64,000 nt of DNA from Acetatifactor sp. GTDB lineage: Bacteria; Bacillota; Clostridia; Lachnospirales; Lachnospiraceae. Each line of letters begins with the position of its first letter. Within the stretch, counting starts at the first letter, position 1. The notes under the pieces are model-generated. The model made no database searches. It was given only the letters and a program-made list of their open reading frames with translations, and was not told the DNA's origin. The position numbers and the translations under genes were made by a program. The DNA lies in assembly GCA_024693365.1 (NCBI GenBank), contig JAILLF010000030.1, positions 1 through 64,000 of the forward strand. The letters run 5' to 3'. Shown here piece after piece: positions 1 to 8,292 of the stretch.

Positions 1-1
1 T

Positions 2-280
2 GCACCTGCAGTGAAGGCGGATGAAGCGGCTGCGCCCTTGACGGAAGGCACGCGCAGCGCCGTGCCCGCGGCAGAAGCGGAAGGAACGAAGGACAATGTG
101 CCCGCGGCAGAAGCGGAAGGAATGGATGCCAATGTGCCAACAGCAGAAGCAGAAGGAACGGATGCCAACGCGCCCGCGGCAGAAGCAGAAGGAACGGATG
201 ACAATGCGTCTGTGACAGAAGCAGAAGGAACGGATGACAATGCATCTGCGACAAAAGAAGCTAGTTCCGGCGAGGAGTGA
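2..280 (+). CDS. C-terminal end of a BspA-like surface protein (partial, tandem paralogue)
   Basis: The reading frame is open at the left edge, so this is the 3' end of a longer gene. It begins APAVKADEAA, which closely matches APAVRAAETA near the end of the complete BspA-like protein that follows, at both DNA and protein level. The rest is a 12-residue repeat, roughly AEAEGTDDNxPA, present about five times (36-bp period), ending in ASSGEE. The repeats are acidic and low in complexity, as in a disordered tail. I infer that the missing upstream part is a paralogue of the next gene. No terminator is seen before the next gene, so the two may be co-transcribed. Confidence 0.7.
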   Translation, partial: APAVKADEAAAPLTEGTRSAVPAAEAEGTKDNVPAAEAEGMDANVPTAEAEGTDANAPAAEAEGTDDNASVTEAEGTDDNASATKEASSGEE

Positions 281-373
281 CGGCTTGGAAGCAGTGAGGT
301 CGGGGAAACTGCCGGCGAAGCGGGGGCGTAAGAAACAGAAAGAAATAGAACTTAGGAAAAGAGGATGCATTAC

Positions 374-3300
374 ATGGACGCGAAAATGAGGAACACAAGG
401 ACGACGTGGTTAAAAAAGTATTGCCGGAGCTTGGCGGTATTAGCAGCGTTATTGGTGTTGGTGCTTTGCCCAGTGCGGGCAAAGGCATCCTCAGGGGAAC
501 TGACGCCGGAGATCCTTCGGGAGCGTTTGGAAGCATTGATGGTAAAATATCCGGACGGAAGGTATTGGAATCACCTGTCAGGGGAGGAAAATAATCCGGA
601 AGGAACGACGGACGTGCCGTGTTTACAGCATATGAACCAAATTCGTGATACTTGTAACGTCGTGGAAGTAAATGGCAGAAAGACTTTACAGTGCTGGGGA
701 TTTGCCAATAAGTTATCCTATGAGCTTTATGGCGATTATTTTGAAAATTGGACCCAGTATGCCAGCAGTATGCCGATATCACCCGGTGACGTCCTGCAAT
801 TTGGATACACTCCGCTTGACATTGGTCACACGGTAATGGTTCTTGGCATTAGCGGGGATGACGTTTACGTGGTGGATTGCAACTCAGATTCACATTGTAA
901 GATTCGATGGTGGGGAGTCCTTTCCAAGGCAATGGTGAAGGAAGGAATGGGTGGCACTTATTCTCAGAATGCCATCTATCATGCGCCCATGGAATTGCCT
1001 TATCCGGAAGGATATTGCGGCTTAAATGCAACCTATGACTTGGATGCGGATGGAACGCTGACAATTCACGGAAAAGGAAAAGTGTTTGATTGCTGTTTTG
1101 AAAATAGGGGAGACGTAAAACGAGTAATCTTCGAAGATGGAATTACCGGAGTGGGAAGTAATACGTTTGAGGGATGCAGCGCGTTGGAAGAAGTTGTCTT
1201 TCCGGATAGCATGGAAGTGATTTCAGAGAAAAGCTTTGCAAATTGTACTTCCCTGGCAAAGGCAAACGTGCCGGCAAAGTTAAAGGAAATAGGGGCGGAA
1301 GCGTTTAGCAACACTATACTTACTAGCTTTGTCCTTCCGCAAGGAATGCAAAGCGTAGGTAATAATGTTTTTTTCGGTACCCCTGGTTTTTGTGGTAATT
1401 ATGCACATTATACTTTGGAAGACGGCCTTCTTCAAATTATGGGAACGGGAGAGGTTTACAGGATTGCCTTCCGTTACAGATCTGACGTGAAGCAGGTATA
1501 CGTTGGGGAAGGCATTACGTCCATTGGATATGGATGCTTTGACGGATGCACGAGGTTAGAATACTTGGAATTGCCCGAAAGTCTGACCCTGGTCAGTGAA
1601 AATGCTTTTTTTGATTGTGACGCATTGACTGACGTATTTTGTCACGCAGCACCTTGGGACCTTACGATTGAAGTGGGAGAGACACAATTTATCTGGGAAC
1701 CCGTGAAAACGACAAGATTTCACGTGCATCAGGATTTCCTGGAGACTTATCAGCTTTTGTTTGCAGAGAAAGTCAATGCTACGATTGTCGGGGATTTAAA
1801 TTACAGCGGACGGGAAACGGAAGTCGTGGAGCAAGGAGTGGGAGGAGACGGTTCTTTTTATACTCTATATTCTGACGGGAGGCTGATCATAGAGGGCTTT
1901 GGAAAAGCCATTTTATTCTTTTCCGGAGAGGCAAATCCCAATTACACACTCATTAAGAACGTGACGTTCGATGGGATGATCACGGATGTATGGTGCTCTT
2001 TTGACGAATGTACCCAGCTGGAATCGGTAACGCTGTCCAAATACGTGGAATACGTTCGCGGTGGTGCGTTTTATCGTTGCCCTAAACTTTCAGACATTTA
2101 TTGTTACGCTGACGTAAACTATATGGAGTGGCCCGATTGGGGAGACGTAACGGAAGGCGTGATCTGTCATGTTTATTCAGAGGATTTGGAAGCATGGAAA
2201 AACCAGCAGAAAGTGGAAGTAAACCTGGAATACGCCGGTGATTTACAAGCTCAGGAAGAGACCCGGTATCCTCGGTCTGGACGGTGCGGCGTCGATGCCT
2301 ATTATGAGATGGAAGGGAATTGCTTAACCATTACCGGTACTGGGGATATCCAGGACAATTTCTTTTACAATACTTATACGTACGATCATGGTGCGAAAAA
2401 TTTAGAATTCCGAAATTCTGATTTAAATAAGATTGTGATCGGTGATGGGATCACTGAGATCGGAAGCAGAGAGTTTTATAATTTTAACGTGACGGAGATC
2501 GTATTGCCGGAAGGGCTGCTGAGCATTGGGATTGAAGTATTCAGTAGTTGCTCTCAGTTGCAGACTCTTACTTTACCGTATAGCCTAAAGGAAATTAAAA
2601 AGAGTGCATTTTCGAATTGCACGAACATATCTGAGTTTTCGTGTCTTGCCAATCCGGAGGATTTGACTTGGGAAACACGCAGTTCAGATTTTAAGCCGAA
2701 CAAGGCGACAATCTGTCACGTGCCTTCGAATTATCTAAAGGGCTATCAGAAAAAGTTTGGCAACGCGAACGTAACCTTTGTCGGGGATCTTGCTCCCGAA
2801 CTTCGAGGTCTAACGTTTATTGCCGTGGAGGCAAGGGAACCAAGCTGTGAGGAGGATGGAAGCATAACATATTATTTGGGCTCAGATGACCAGATTTACG
2901 TTAGCAAGGACGGAGTTTTGCTGTCGGATCAAAACGGAGACGGCGTCGTGGACCTGCTTGACGCGGTTCTGCCTAAGGGTCACGCATATACGGAGAATTC
3001 CGCAACGTGGAAATGGGAAAAGACAGACGTGGACTTTGCGGTGACGGTGAGTCGAAAATGCATGCGGTGCGGTGCCTTCGAAGAGAGCGTTCCGGTCACG
3101 GTTCAAAAGACGGAAAGTGAAAGCGGCATGACCTACGTTGCCACGGCGTCCATTCACGGAACCGAGGTTTCCATGACGCGGGAAGTTAAGAACGATTATT
3201 ACGTAACGATTGACGGCACGTCTTCCACGCATGCCTTCGGCGACCGCGTGACAGTTTACGCTGCAGCGCCTTCGGAAGGAATGGTGTTTGCCGGTTGGTA

Positions 3301-3877
3301 TGAGGGTGAGACGCTGGTTTGCACCTCTGCAGAGATTGACTTTCTGGTTAGCCGGAACATTGCCCTCCATACGGTTTACGTGGACGCGTCGCAGTACGTG
3401 GAACCGATCGGGCCCATTCTGAACTTTGATCTCTCGGAGCGCGTTTTTGACGAAAATGGCAATCAAAAGCTGGACATGACCGTGACCTGGTATGTTTTGG
3501 ACGGCATGACCGTGAAGGACGTAGGCCTTGTGCGCACCACGGATGAGGAAGCGGAGCTTAGCATTGAAAACGAAGAAGTAAAGAGGCGCTCAGCAGGCGT
3601 TGACAATGCAAGCGGCACCTTTATTCATCACTTAACCCTGGGTGCAGTGAGCGGTGCGCTGACGGCATATGCAAAGGCATACCTGGTGTTCGATGACGCG
3701 CGGGGCGAGGAGCACGTGCTTTACACGGAGCGTCAATCATCTGCACCTGCAGTGAGGGCGGCCGAAACTGCGCAACCTGCGGAAAACGCGGAAGGAACAC
3801 AAGCGGCGGGAGGAAACGCGGCCGAAACGGCGCAACCTGCGGAAGGTACGGGCGAAGCGCAACCCACGGAAGAATAA
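374..3877 (+). CDS. secreted BspA-type leucine-rich-repeat protein with cysteine-peptidase-like N-terminal domain
   Basis: Large exported protein of about 1167 residues. A signal peptide (LAVLAALLVLVLCPVRAKA) ends near residue 38. Residues ~80-205 resemble a CHAP/NlpC-type cysteine amidase or peptidase, with candidate residues Cys107 (LQCWGF), His152 (GHTVMV) and Asp168 (VDCNSD). Residues ~215-800 hold several blocks of BspA-type LRR_5 repeats (GITxIGxxxFxxCxxLExVxLP). An EF-hand or dockerin-like loop follows (DQNGDGVVDLLDAV), then a two-Cys module and an InlB B-repeat-like module (GMVFAGWYEGE). The tail is rich in AETAQPAE. ATG 374 is preferred over ATG 365 because the AAGAGG site lies 9 bases upstream. 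Likely surface adhesion or wall remodelling; substrate unknown. Confidence 0.8.
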   Translation: MDAKMRNTRTTWLKKYCRSLAVLAALLVLVLCPVRAKASSGELTPEILRERLEALMVKYPDGRYWNHLSGEENNPEGTTDVPCLQHMNQIRDTCNVVEVNGRKTLQCWGFANKLSYELYGDYFENWTQYASSMPISPGDVLQFGYTPLDIGHTVMVLGISGDDVYVVDCNSDSHCKIRWWGVLSKAMVKEGMGGTYSQNAIYHAPMELPYPEGYCGLNATYDLDADGTLTIHGKGKVFDCCFENRGDVKRVIFEDGITGVGSNTFEGCSALEEVVFPDSMEVISEKSFANCTSLAKANVPAKLKEIGAEAFSNTILTSFVLPQGMQSVGNNVFFGTPGFCGNYAHYTLEDGLLQIMGTGEVYRIAFRYRSDVKQVYVGEGITSIGYGCFDGCTRLEYLELPESLTLVSENAFFDCDALTDVFCHAAPWDLTIEVGETQFIWEPVKTTRFHVHQDFLETYQLLFAEKVNATIVGDLNYSGRETEVVEQGVGGDGSFYTLYSDGRLIIEGFGKAILFFSGEANPNYTLIKNVTFDGMITDVWCSFDECTQLESVTLSKYVEYVRGGAFYRCPKLSDIYCYADVNYMEWPDWGDVTEGVICHVYSEDLEAWKNQQKVEVNLEYAGDLQAQEETRYPRSGRCGVDAYYEMEGNCLTITGTGDIQDNFFYNTYTYDHGAKNLEFRNSDLNKIVIGDGITEIGSREFYNFNVTEIVLPEGLLSIGIEVFSSCSQLQTLTLPYSLKEIKKSAFSNCTNISEFSCLANPEDLTWETRSSDFKPNKATICHVPSNYLKGYQKKFGNANVTFVGDLAPELRGLTFIAVEAREPSCEEDGSITYYLGSDDQIYVSKDGVLLSDQNGDGVVDLLDAVLPKGHAYTENSATWKWEKTDVDFAVTVSRKCMRCGAFEESVPVTVQKTESESGMTYVATASIHGTEVSMTREVKNDYYVTIDGTSSTHAFGDRVTVYAAAPSEGMVFAGWYEGETLVCTSAEIDFLVSRNIALHTVYVDASQYVEPIGPILNFDLSERVFDENGNQKLDMTVTWYVLDGMTVKDVGLVRTTDEEAELSIENEEVKRRSAGVDNASGTFIHHLTLGAVSGALTAYAKAYLVFDDARGEEHVLYTERQSSAPAVRAAETAQPAENAEGTQAAGGNAAETAQPAEGTGEAQPTEE

Positions 3878-3881
3878 AAGA

Positions 3882-3908
3882 ATGCCCCGCCGGACGGGGC
3901 ATTTTTTT
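3882..3908 (+). terminator. intrinsic terminator after the BspA-like gene
   Basis: An 8-bp perfect GC-rich stem, ATGCCCCG pairing with CGGGGCAT around a CCGGA loop, is followed by seven T. It lies 5 bases after the stop codon. Confidence 0.93.
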
Positions 3909-3909
3909 G

Positions 3910-3938
3910 TTGAAATGCAAGCAGATTCAGCGTATAAT
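3910..3938 (+). promoter_or_regulatory. sigma-A promoter for plsC-pyrF
   Basis: TTGAAA (3910-3915), a 17-base spacer and TATAAT (3933-3938), directly after the preceding terminator. Confidence 0.8.
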
Positions 3939-4019
3939 GGGCGTATGATTAGGGAATACCGTGAGATTCAAAGGGATAAGTAGCACGAAAAGGCGCAATT
4001 CAAAGGAAGGATGGGATTT

Positions 4020-4745
4020 ATGGTCCGGTTTTATTTTGCTATCTGTATCGCCATGCCATTTATCATTTTTTATGTCTACAAAATCCGGTTTATGATGCGG
4101 CAAATTGATAAATATTCTCTGGAATATCGCTACGGCGTCGCGCGTCACATGGTGAACGTGACGATGTGGAGTGCGCGCATTAAGACCAAGTGCTTTGGTT
4201 TGGAGAATCTCCCCAAGGACGGAGGATATATCATGTATCCCAACCATCAGGGAAAATTTGACGCGTTGGGAATCATTCACGCCCATAAGGATCCGTGCTC
4301 CATCGTGATGGAATTAAAGCGTTCCAAGGTTGTTCTGACAAGTGAGTTTGTGGACGTGATCGGCGGAATCCGGATCGACAGGGAAAATCTTCGCGAGCAG
4401 TTAAAGAGTATGCGTACCATGGCGGATCGCGTAAAGAACGGAGCTCGTTTTATCCTGTTTCCGGAGGGTGGATATAATCACAATGGCAATCATCTTCAGG
4501 AATTCCTGCCAGGTGCTTTTAAGGCAGCACTGTGGTCAAAGCAGCCTATCGTGCCCGTGGCAGTGGTGGATTCCTACAAGGCCTTTGACTATAACAGTTT
4601 ACGGAAGATAACGGCACAGATCCATTTTTTGAAGCCCTTGCCGTACGAAGAGTATAAAGACCTCAGTACCAAAGAGATCGCGGAATGCGTCAAGAAGCGC
4701 ATCCAGGAAGCCATTGACAAGGCGGTGGGAAGTGTTAAAGCATAA
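4020..4745 (+). CDS. plsC: 1-acyl-sn-glycerol-3-phosphate acyltransferase (PlsC family)
   Basis: Transfers an acyl chain to lysophosphatidic acid in membrane phospholipid synthesis. The family signature motifs are clear: NHQGKFD (the catalytic NHx4D block) near residue 80 and FPEGGYN near residue 150. An N-terminal hydrophobic segment (FYFAICIAMPFIIFYVY) would anchor it to the membrane. ATG 4020 is preferred over ATG 4011 because the AAGGAAGG site directly abuts 4011 but sits 9 bases from 4020. pyrF follows after 23 bases and may be co-transcribed. The exact acyl acceptor cannot be read from sequence. Confidence 0.85.
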   Translation: MVRFYFAICIAMPFIIFYVYKIRFMMRQIDKYSLEYRYGVARHMVNVTMWSARIKTKCFGLENLPKDGGYIMYPNHQGKFDALGIIHAHKDPCSIVMELKRSKVVLTSEFVDVIGGIRIDRENLREQLKSMRTMADRVKNGARFILFPEGGYNHNGNHLQEFLPGAFKAALWSKQPIVPVAVVDSYKAFDYNSLRKITAQIHFLKPLPYEEYKDLSTKEIAECVKKRIQEAIDKAVGSVKA

Positions 4746-4768
4746 ATGAATGGAAAGAGGACAAAGAC

Positions 4769-5695
4769 ATGATCAACAAGTTAATCGCAAAGATTCAGAA
4801 GACTCAGGCACCCATCGTGGTGGGACTTGATCCCATGATGAAGTACGTGCCGTCCCAGATCCAAAAGGCAGCGTTCGCCGAGTATGGAGAGACCTTGGAG
4901 GGCGCGGCGGAAGCCATCTGGCAGTACAATAAGGGCATTGTGGATGCCATCTATGATTTGGTGCCGGCCGTAAAGCCCCAGATCGCCATGTATGAGCAGT
5001 TTGGAATTCCGGGACTCGTTGCATTTAAGAAGACAGTGGATTATTGTAAGTCAAAGGACCTTGTCGTTATTGGCGACGTAAAGCGCGGGGACATTGGTTC
5101 CACGTCCGAGGCGTATGCGGTGGCGCATCTTGGAAAGGTAAAGGTTGGAGGGAATTCCTTCTATGGATTTGATGAGGATTTTGCAACCGTGAATCCTTAC
5201 CTTGGAAGCGACGGGATTCAGCCCTTTATCAAGGTCTGCAAGGAAGAGAAAAAGGGTATTTTCGTGTTGGTGAAGACGTCCAACCCCTCCAGCGGAGAGT
5301 TCCAGGACCGCATGATCGACGGAAAGCCTCTGTATGAGATCGTGGGCGAAAAGGTACGCGCGTGGGGCGAAGAGTGCATGGGCGATTCCTATTCCTACGT
5401 GGGCGCGGTTGTCGGCGCTACCTATCCTGAGCAGGGCAAGCTCCTTCGCAAGGTGATGCCGAAGACCTTTATTCTCGTGCCGGGTTACGGCGCACAGGGT
5501 GGCAAGGGTGCAGACCTCGTTCACTTCTTTAATGAGGACGGACTTGGCGCCATCATCAATTCCTCCCGCGGGATCATTGCAGCATTCCAGCAGGAGAAGT
5601 ATGCGAAGTACGGCGAGGCAAATTACGCGGAAGCCTCCAGGGCGGCTGTCCTTGACATGAAGGAAGACATCGCAAGCGCACTTGAGTCACGCTAA
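4769..5695 (+). CDS. pyrF: orotidine-5'-phosphate decarboxylase, type 2
   Basis: Decarboxylates OMP to UMP, the last step of de novo pyrimidine synthesis. The N-terminal VGLDPMMKYVP, the substrate-contact AVKPQIAMYEQFG and the catalytic GDVKRGDIGST motif (Lys-Asp array) are all present, as in the ~300-residue type 2 family. A GGAAAGAGG site lies 8 bases before ATG 4769. It sits apart from pyrE and carAB, which are elsewhere in the window, so pyrimidine genes are not in one operon here. A large palindrome starts immediately after its stop codon. Confidence 0.95.
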   Translation: MINKLIAKIQKTQAPIVVGLDPMMKYVPSQIQKAAFAEYGETLEGAAEAIWQYNKGIVDAIYDLVPAVKPQIAMYEQFGIPGLVAFKKTVDYCKSKDLVVIGDVKRGDIGSTSEAYAVAHLGKVKVGGNSFYGFDEDFATVNPYLGSDGIQPFIKVCKEEKKGIFVLVKTSNPSSGEFQDRMIDGKPLYEIVGEKVRAWGEECMGDSYSYVGAVVGATYPEQGKLLRKVMPKTFILVPGYGAQGGKGADLVHFFNEDGLGAIINSSRGIIAAFQQEKYAKYGEANYAEASRAAVLDMKEDIASALESR

Positions 5696-5696
5696 C

Positions 5697-5766
5697 GTGT
5701 CACGGGGACGTGTCTACTGACACATTGAAAGGATGAAACGTGTCGGTAGACACGTCCCCGTGACAC
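5697..5766. repeat. REP-like palindromic element, copy 1
   Basis: Two 27-base arms (5697-5723 and 5740-5766) pair with a single mismatch around a 16-base loop. The core GGGGACGTGTCTA is shared with the element at 14139-14214. There is no T-tract, so it is not a standard terminator. Palindromes with this kind of core are typical of REP/RAYT-type elements (family knowledge), but no transposase is seen nearby. Confidence 0.85.
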
Positions 5767-5825
5767 ATGGCGGAGAGTCAAGAGACGGCATCAATGGTAA
5801 AATACATTATCAATTAAAAACGGGA

Positions 5826-5880
5826 TTGACAAAAAAATACTTCGGTGCTAGAATTAAATTAGTTCTAGTTCCGAAGTATT
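5826..5880 (+). promoter_or_regulatory. marR promoter overlapped by a 45-bp palindromic operator
   Basis: TTGACA (5826-5831), a 17-base spacer and TAGAAT (5849-5854) form a strong promoter. A palindrome centred on 5858 spans 5836-5880: AATACTTCGG pairs with CCGAAGTATT and inner CTAGAA pairs with TTCTAG. It covers the -10 element and probable start site, as expected for an autorepressor operator. Confidence 0.88.
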
Positions 5881-5896
5881 TTTGAGAGAGCGAAAA

Positions 5897-6397
5897 ATGA
5901 TGAAATTAAATGAGACGGGAATGTCCCAGGAAGTATTTCAAAAGGTCATAGATTCAGTGGAAGAGATCAAGGAATTATTGTCCTCTGATCTTTGGAACAA
6001 CATTTTTCTTAATTGCTCAAAGAATGAAGTACTGATCTTTTGGCTGCTTTTCCAAAAAAATGAGGTGAACATGTCGGAGATCGCGGAGTATATCCACGTG
6101 CCGCTGAATACGGCCACCGGCATTGTCAACCGCCTTGAAAAGAATGATCTGATCCTTAGAACCAGGTCAAAGGAAGACAAGAGAGTCGTGCTCATCACCT
6201 TTAGTGAGAAGGGCATGGCGCAGTTCCGGAATTTGATGAATGAGCTGATGCGATATGGAATGAAGGTCATGAATTCCCTAACGCAGGAGGAAATGGACTT
6301 ATTTTTCCGGATGCTCTCAAAGGTGAAGGACGTCTTGAGACAGGAGAAGACGGAAGAAACCACCGTGAAAAAGGTCCGCAAGATCACGATCGAATAA
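5897..6397 (+). CDS. MarR family transcriptional regulator
   Basis: About 166 residues with the MarR winged-helix layout: a helical N-terminus, a recognition region (NMSEIAEYIHVPLNTATGIVNRLEKNDLI is its general area, residues ~60-90) and the wing (RSKEDKRVVLITFSEKG). It very likely binds the 45-bp palindrome over its own promoter. ATG 5897 is chosen; an in-frame TTG at 5882 is less likely. A copy of the outer operator half-site, AATACTTCG, recurs at 6453-6461 ahead of the ArsA-like gene, suggesting that the regulator also controls the downstream ATPase genes. The ligand is unknown. Confidence 0.88.
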   Translation: MMKLNETGMSQEVFQKVIDSVEEIKELLSSDLWNNIFLNCSKNEVLIFWLLFQKNEVNMSEIAEYIHVPLNTATGIVNRLEKNDLILRTRSKEDKRVVLITFSEKGMAQFRNLMNELMRYGMKVMNSLTQEEMDLFFRMLSKVKDVLRQEKTEETTVKKVRKITIE

Positions 6398-6579
6398 GGA
6401 ACGAACCTAAGGCAGTTATGGCGTTCATGGATAACTGCCTAACTTCGGACCAAATACTTCGAGAATCGAACTATTCAACACAAGAACTAAATGGACCATG
6501 GGGATGGGGCACGTCACTGACACTGCGCAAGATAAAAAAACATAGTTACGGGATAAGTTACTCGAAAGGAGATGCAAGA
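6398..6579 (+). promoter_or_regulatory. spacer between marR and the ArsA-like gene with hairpin and operator half-site
   Basis: A perfect 10-bp stem, AGGCAGTTAT (6410-6419) with ATAACTGCCT (6431-6440), has an 11-base loop and no T-run. AATACTTCG at 6453-6461 repeats the outer half of the MarR palindrome. No clear -35/-10 pair was found, so the ATPase genes may be read through from the marR promoter. Confidence 0.5.
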
Positions 6580-7749
6580 ATGGGAAGAATTTATATATTT
6601 ACGGGAAAAGGCGGCGTGGGAAAGAGTAGCGTGGCTACAGCACATGCCATCAAGAGCGCCGAGGAGGGAAAGAAGACTTTGCTTGTCAGCACGGACATGG
6701 CGCATAATCTCGGGGATATTTTTGAGAAGCACCTGGGAAAGGAGCCGGAGGAAGTGCTGCCGGGACTGGATGCGTATGAGATCGATCCGGATCACGTTAT
6801 GGCAAAGGATTATGCGGAGATCATGGATTACGTAAGCCGCCTGATCTCCGAATCGGGAGTGGTGGACGTGCAGGACGTGGGGATGATCCCCGGGATGGAG
6901 GATCTGTTTTCCCTTTTGAAGATCGCGGAAATCTACCGAAGCGGCGTTTATGAGAGAATCTTTGTGGACTGCGCGCCGACGGGGGAGACGCTTTCCCTCT
7001 TAAAATTTCCGGAATTGCTGTCTTGGTACATGGAAAAGCTTTTTCCCATCGGCAAGATTGGGATCCGGATGCTCTCGCCCATATCAAAGACCGTGTTCAA
7101 GGTGGAAATGCCCAACAAAAACGCGCTGAGTGAGATTGAAAAGTTATACGTGAAGCTTTTAGAATTGCAGGAGCTTTTAAAGAACCGGGAGATCACGAGC
7201 GTTAGGATCGTGACGACGCCGGAGAAGATGGTGATCGAAGAGACAAAGCGCAATTACATGTATCTGAACCTTTATAATTTCAACGTGGACGGGCTTTACG
7301 TCAACCGCATTCTGCCTGAGAGCGCCGACAATCCGTTCTTTGATGGGTGGCGAAAGCTCCAGAAGGAATATTTGGCATATATCAAGGAATGCTTTTCCGC
7401 ATTGCCAATCTACGAGATCCCATGGTATGACGAGGAATTAAGAGGCGCGGATAACGTTCGCAGGATTGTGCGGGACGTATTAGATGGCATGGACGTGTTT
7501 GCAACTAAAATCCTGACAGAGCGGGAAACATTTCAGGCAGTGGACGGCGGATATGAACTCAAGGTATTTATGCCGGGCGCTGACAAGGATGAGATCGATC
7601 TCTTCCAGTCGCCGACGGACGTTGTGATCAAAATGGGGAATTTTAAGAGAAACGTGCCGTTGCCAAACGTGCTGCGGAAATACGTGATCACGAGGGCAAA
7701 GTATGAAGGAGACGCGCTGCACGTTCTTTTTGAAGAGGACAATACCTAA
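6580..7749 (+). CDS. ArsA/Get3-like ATPase with C-terminal Hsp20-like domain (first of pair)
   Basis: About 389 residues. The deviant Walker A motif GKGGVGKS (residues ~9-16), switch I region STDMAHN and VDCAPTGET (in place of the family DTAPTGHT) place it in the ArsA/Get3 branch of the SIMIBI ATPases. The last ~75 residues resemble the small-heat-shock-like domain fused to bacterial ArsA homologues. The cysteine set that binds arsenite in true ArsA pumps is not evident, and no arsB or arsR is nearby, so an arsenic pump role is doubtful. ATG 6580 has AAAGGAG 8 bases upstream; the longer in-frame extension lacks such a site. Usual first-motif Pro is Met here. Function not established. Confidence 0.8.
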   Translation: MGRIYIFTGKGGVGKSSVATAHAIKSAEEGKKTLLVSTDMAHNLGDIFEKHLGKEPEEVLPGLDAYEIDPDHVMAKDYAEIMDYVSRLISESGVVDVQDVGMIPGMEDLFSLLKIAEIYRSGVYERIFVDCAPTGETLSLLKFPELLSWYMEKLFPIGKIGIRMLSPISKTVFKVEMPNKNALSEIEKLYVKLLELQELLKNREITSVRIVTTPEKMVIEETKRNYMYLNLYNFNVDGLYVNRILPESADNPFFDGWRKLQKEYLAYIKECFSALPIYEIPWYDEELRGADNVRRIVRDVLDGMDVFATKILTERETFQAVDGGYELKVFMPGADKDEIDLFQSPTDVVIKMGNFKRNVPLPNVLRKYVITRAKYEGDALHVLFEEDNT

Positions 7750-7863
7750 AGGTTAAGGACAAAACGCGAGGTTTCGAAGCAATATGTTTGAATGCGCGCA
7801 GAGGATTTTAGAGAATTAAAAGTGTAGCGGTATTTGACGTGAATTGGAATGGAGGAAGGAAAT

Positions 7864-8139
7864 ATGAGAAAAGAATATGGACATAGGGTAAGGAAGGCGA
7901 TGGAATATCAGAAGAAGGCAGTGATGGCTTTGTTGCCGGAAAGCATGGAAGGGCATCTGGAAGTGATCGGGGGCGAGATTCGGAAAATGATGTTGGAGCT
8001 GGCAATCGAGGCGCTCCGGGATTGCAGGGAATCTGATCTGTGCAAGGAATTCTTTGGGCGCAAGAGGAATGAGGATGAGGCGGGTGAGCCGGAGAAAAAT
8101 GCCGAGGAGCCGAGAGTAAAGAAGGTTAGCATTTTGTGA
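7864..8139 (+). CDS. small conserved-context protein between two ArsA-like ATPases (unknown)
   Basis: 91 residues, mixed charge, predicted mostly helical, with a charged C-terminal tail (EDEAGEPEKNAEEP) ending KKVSIL. No signal peptide, membrane segment or known motif was recognised. Its start, ATG 7864, follows GGAGGAAGG; an ATG at 7849 precedes that site and is less likely. Its position between two related ATPases suggests a partner, adaptor or substrate for them, but that is inference from location only. Confidence 0.6.
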   Translation: MRKEYGHRVRKAMEYQKKAVMALLPESMEGHLEVIGGEIRKMMLELAIEALRDCRESDLCKEFFGRKRNEDEAGEPEKNAEEPRVKKVSIL

Positions 8140-8292
8140 GTAAGAAAAATACTGGCTTGGGCCTATGGGAAAGAAAAGCTTGAAAATACCCAGGAAAGTC
8201 GGAACAAATTGGGTAAAATGGGAAGGAAAGGAAGCATGTGCCCAAGGGGCGCGCATCAAAAAGAGGAAATGATGCAGAAAGGAAGTTGTAGC

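Noticed and set aside
6418-6579. Longer N-terminus of the first ArsA-like ATPase
   Set aside because: The extension has no similarity to the family and no ribosome site, and it covers the hairpin; ATG 6580 has a proper AAAGGAG.
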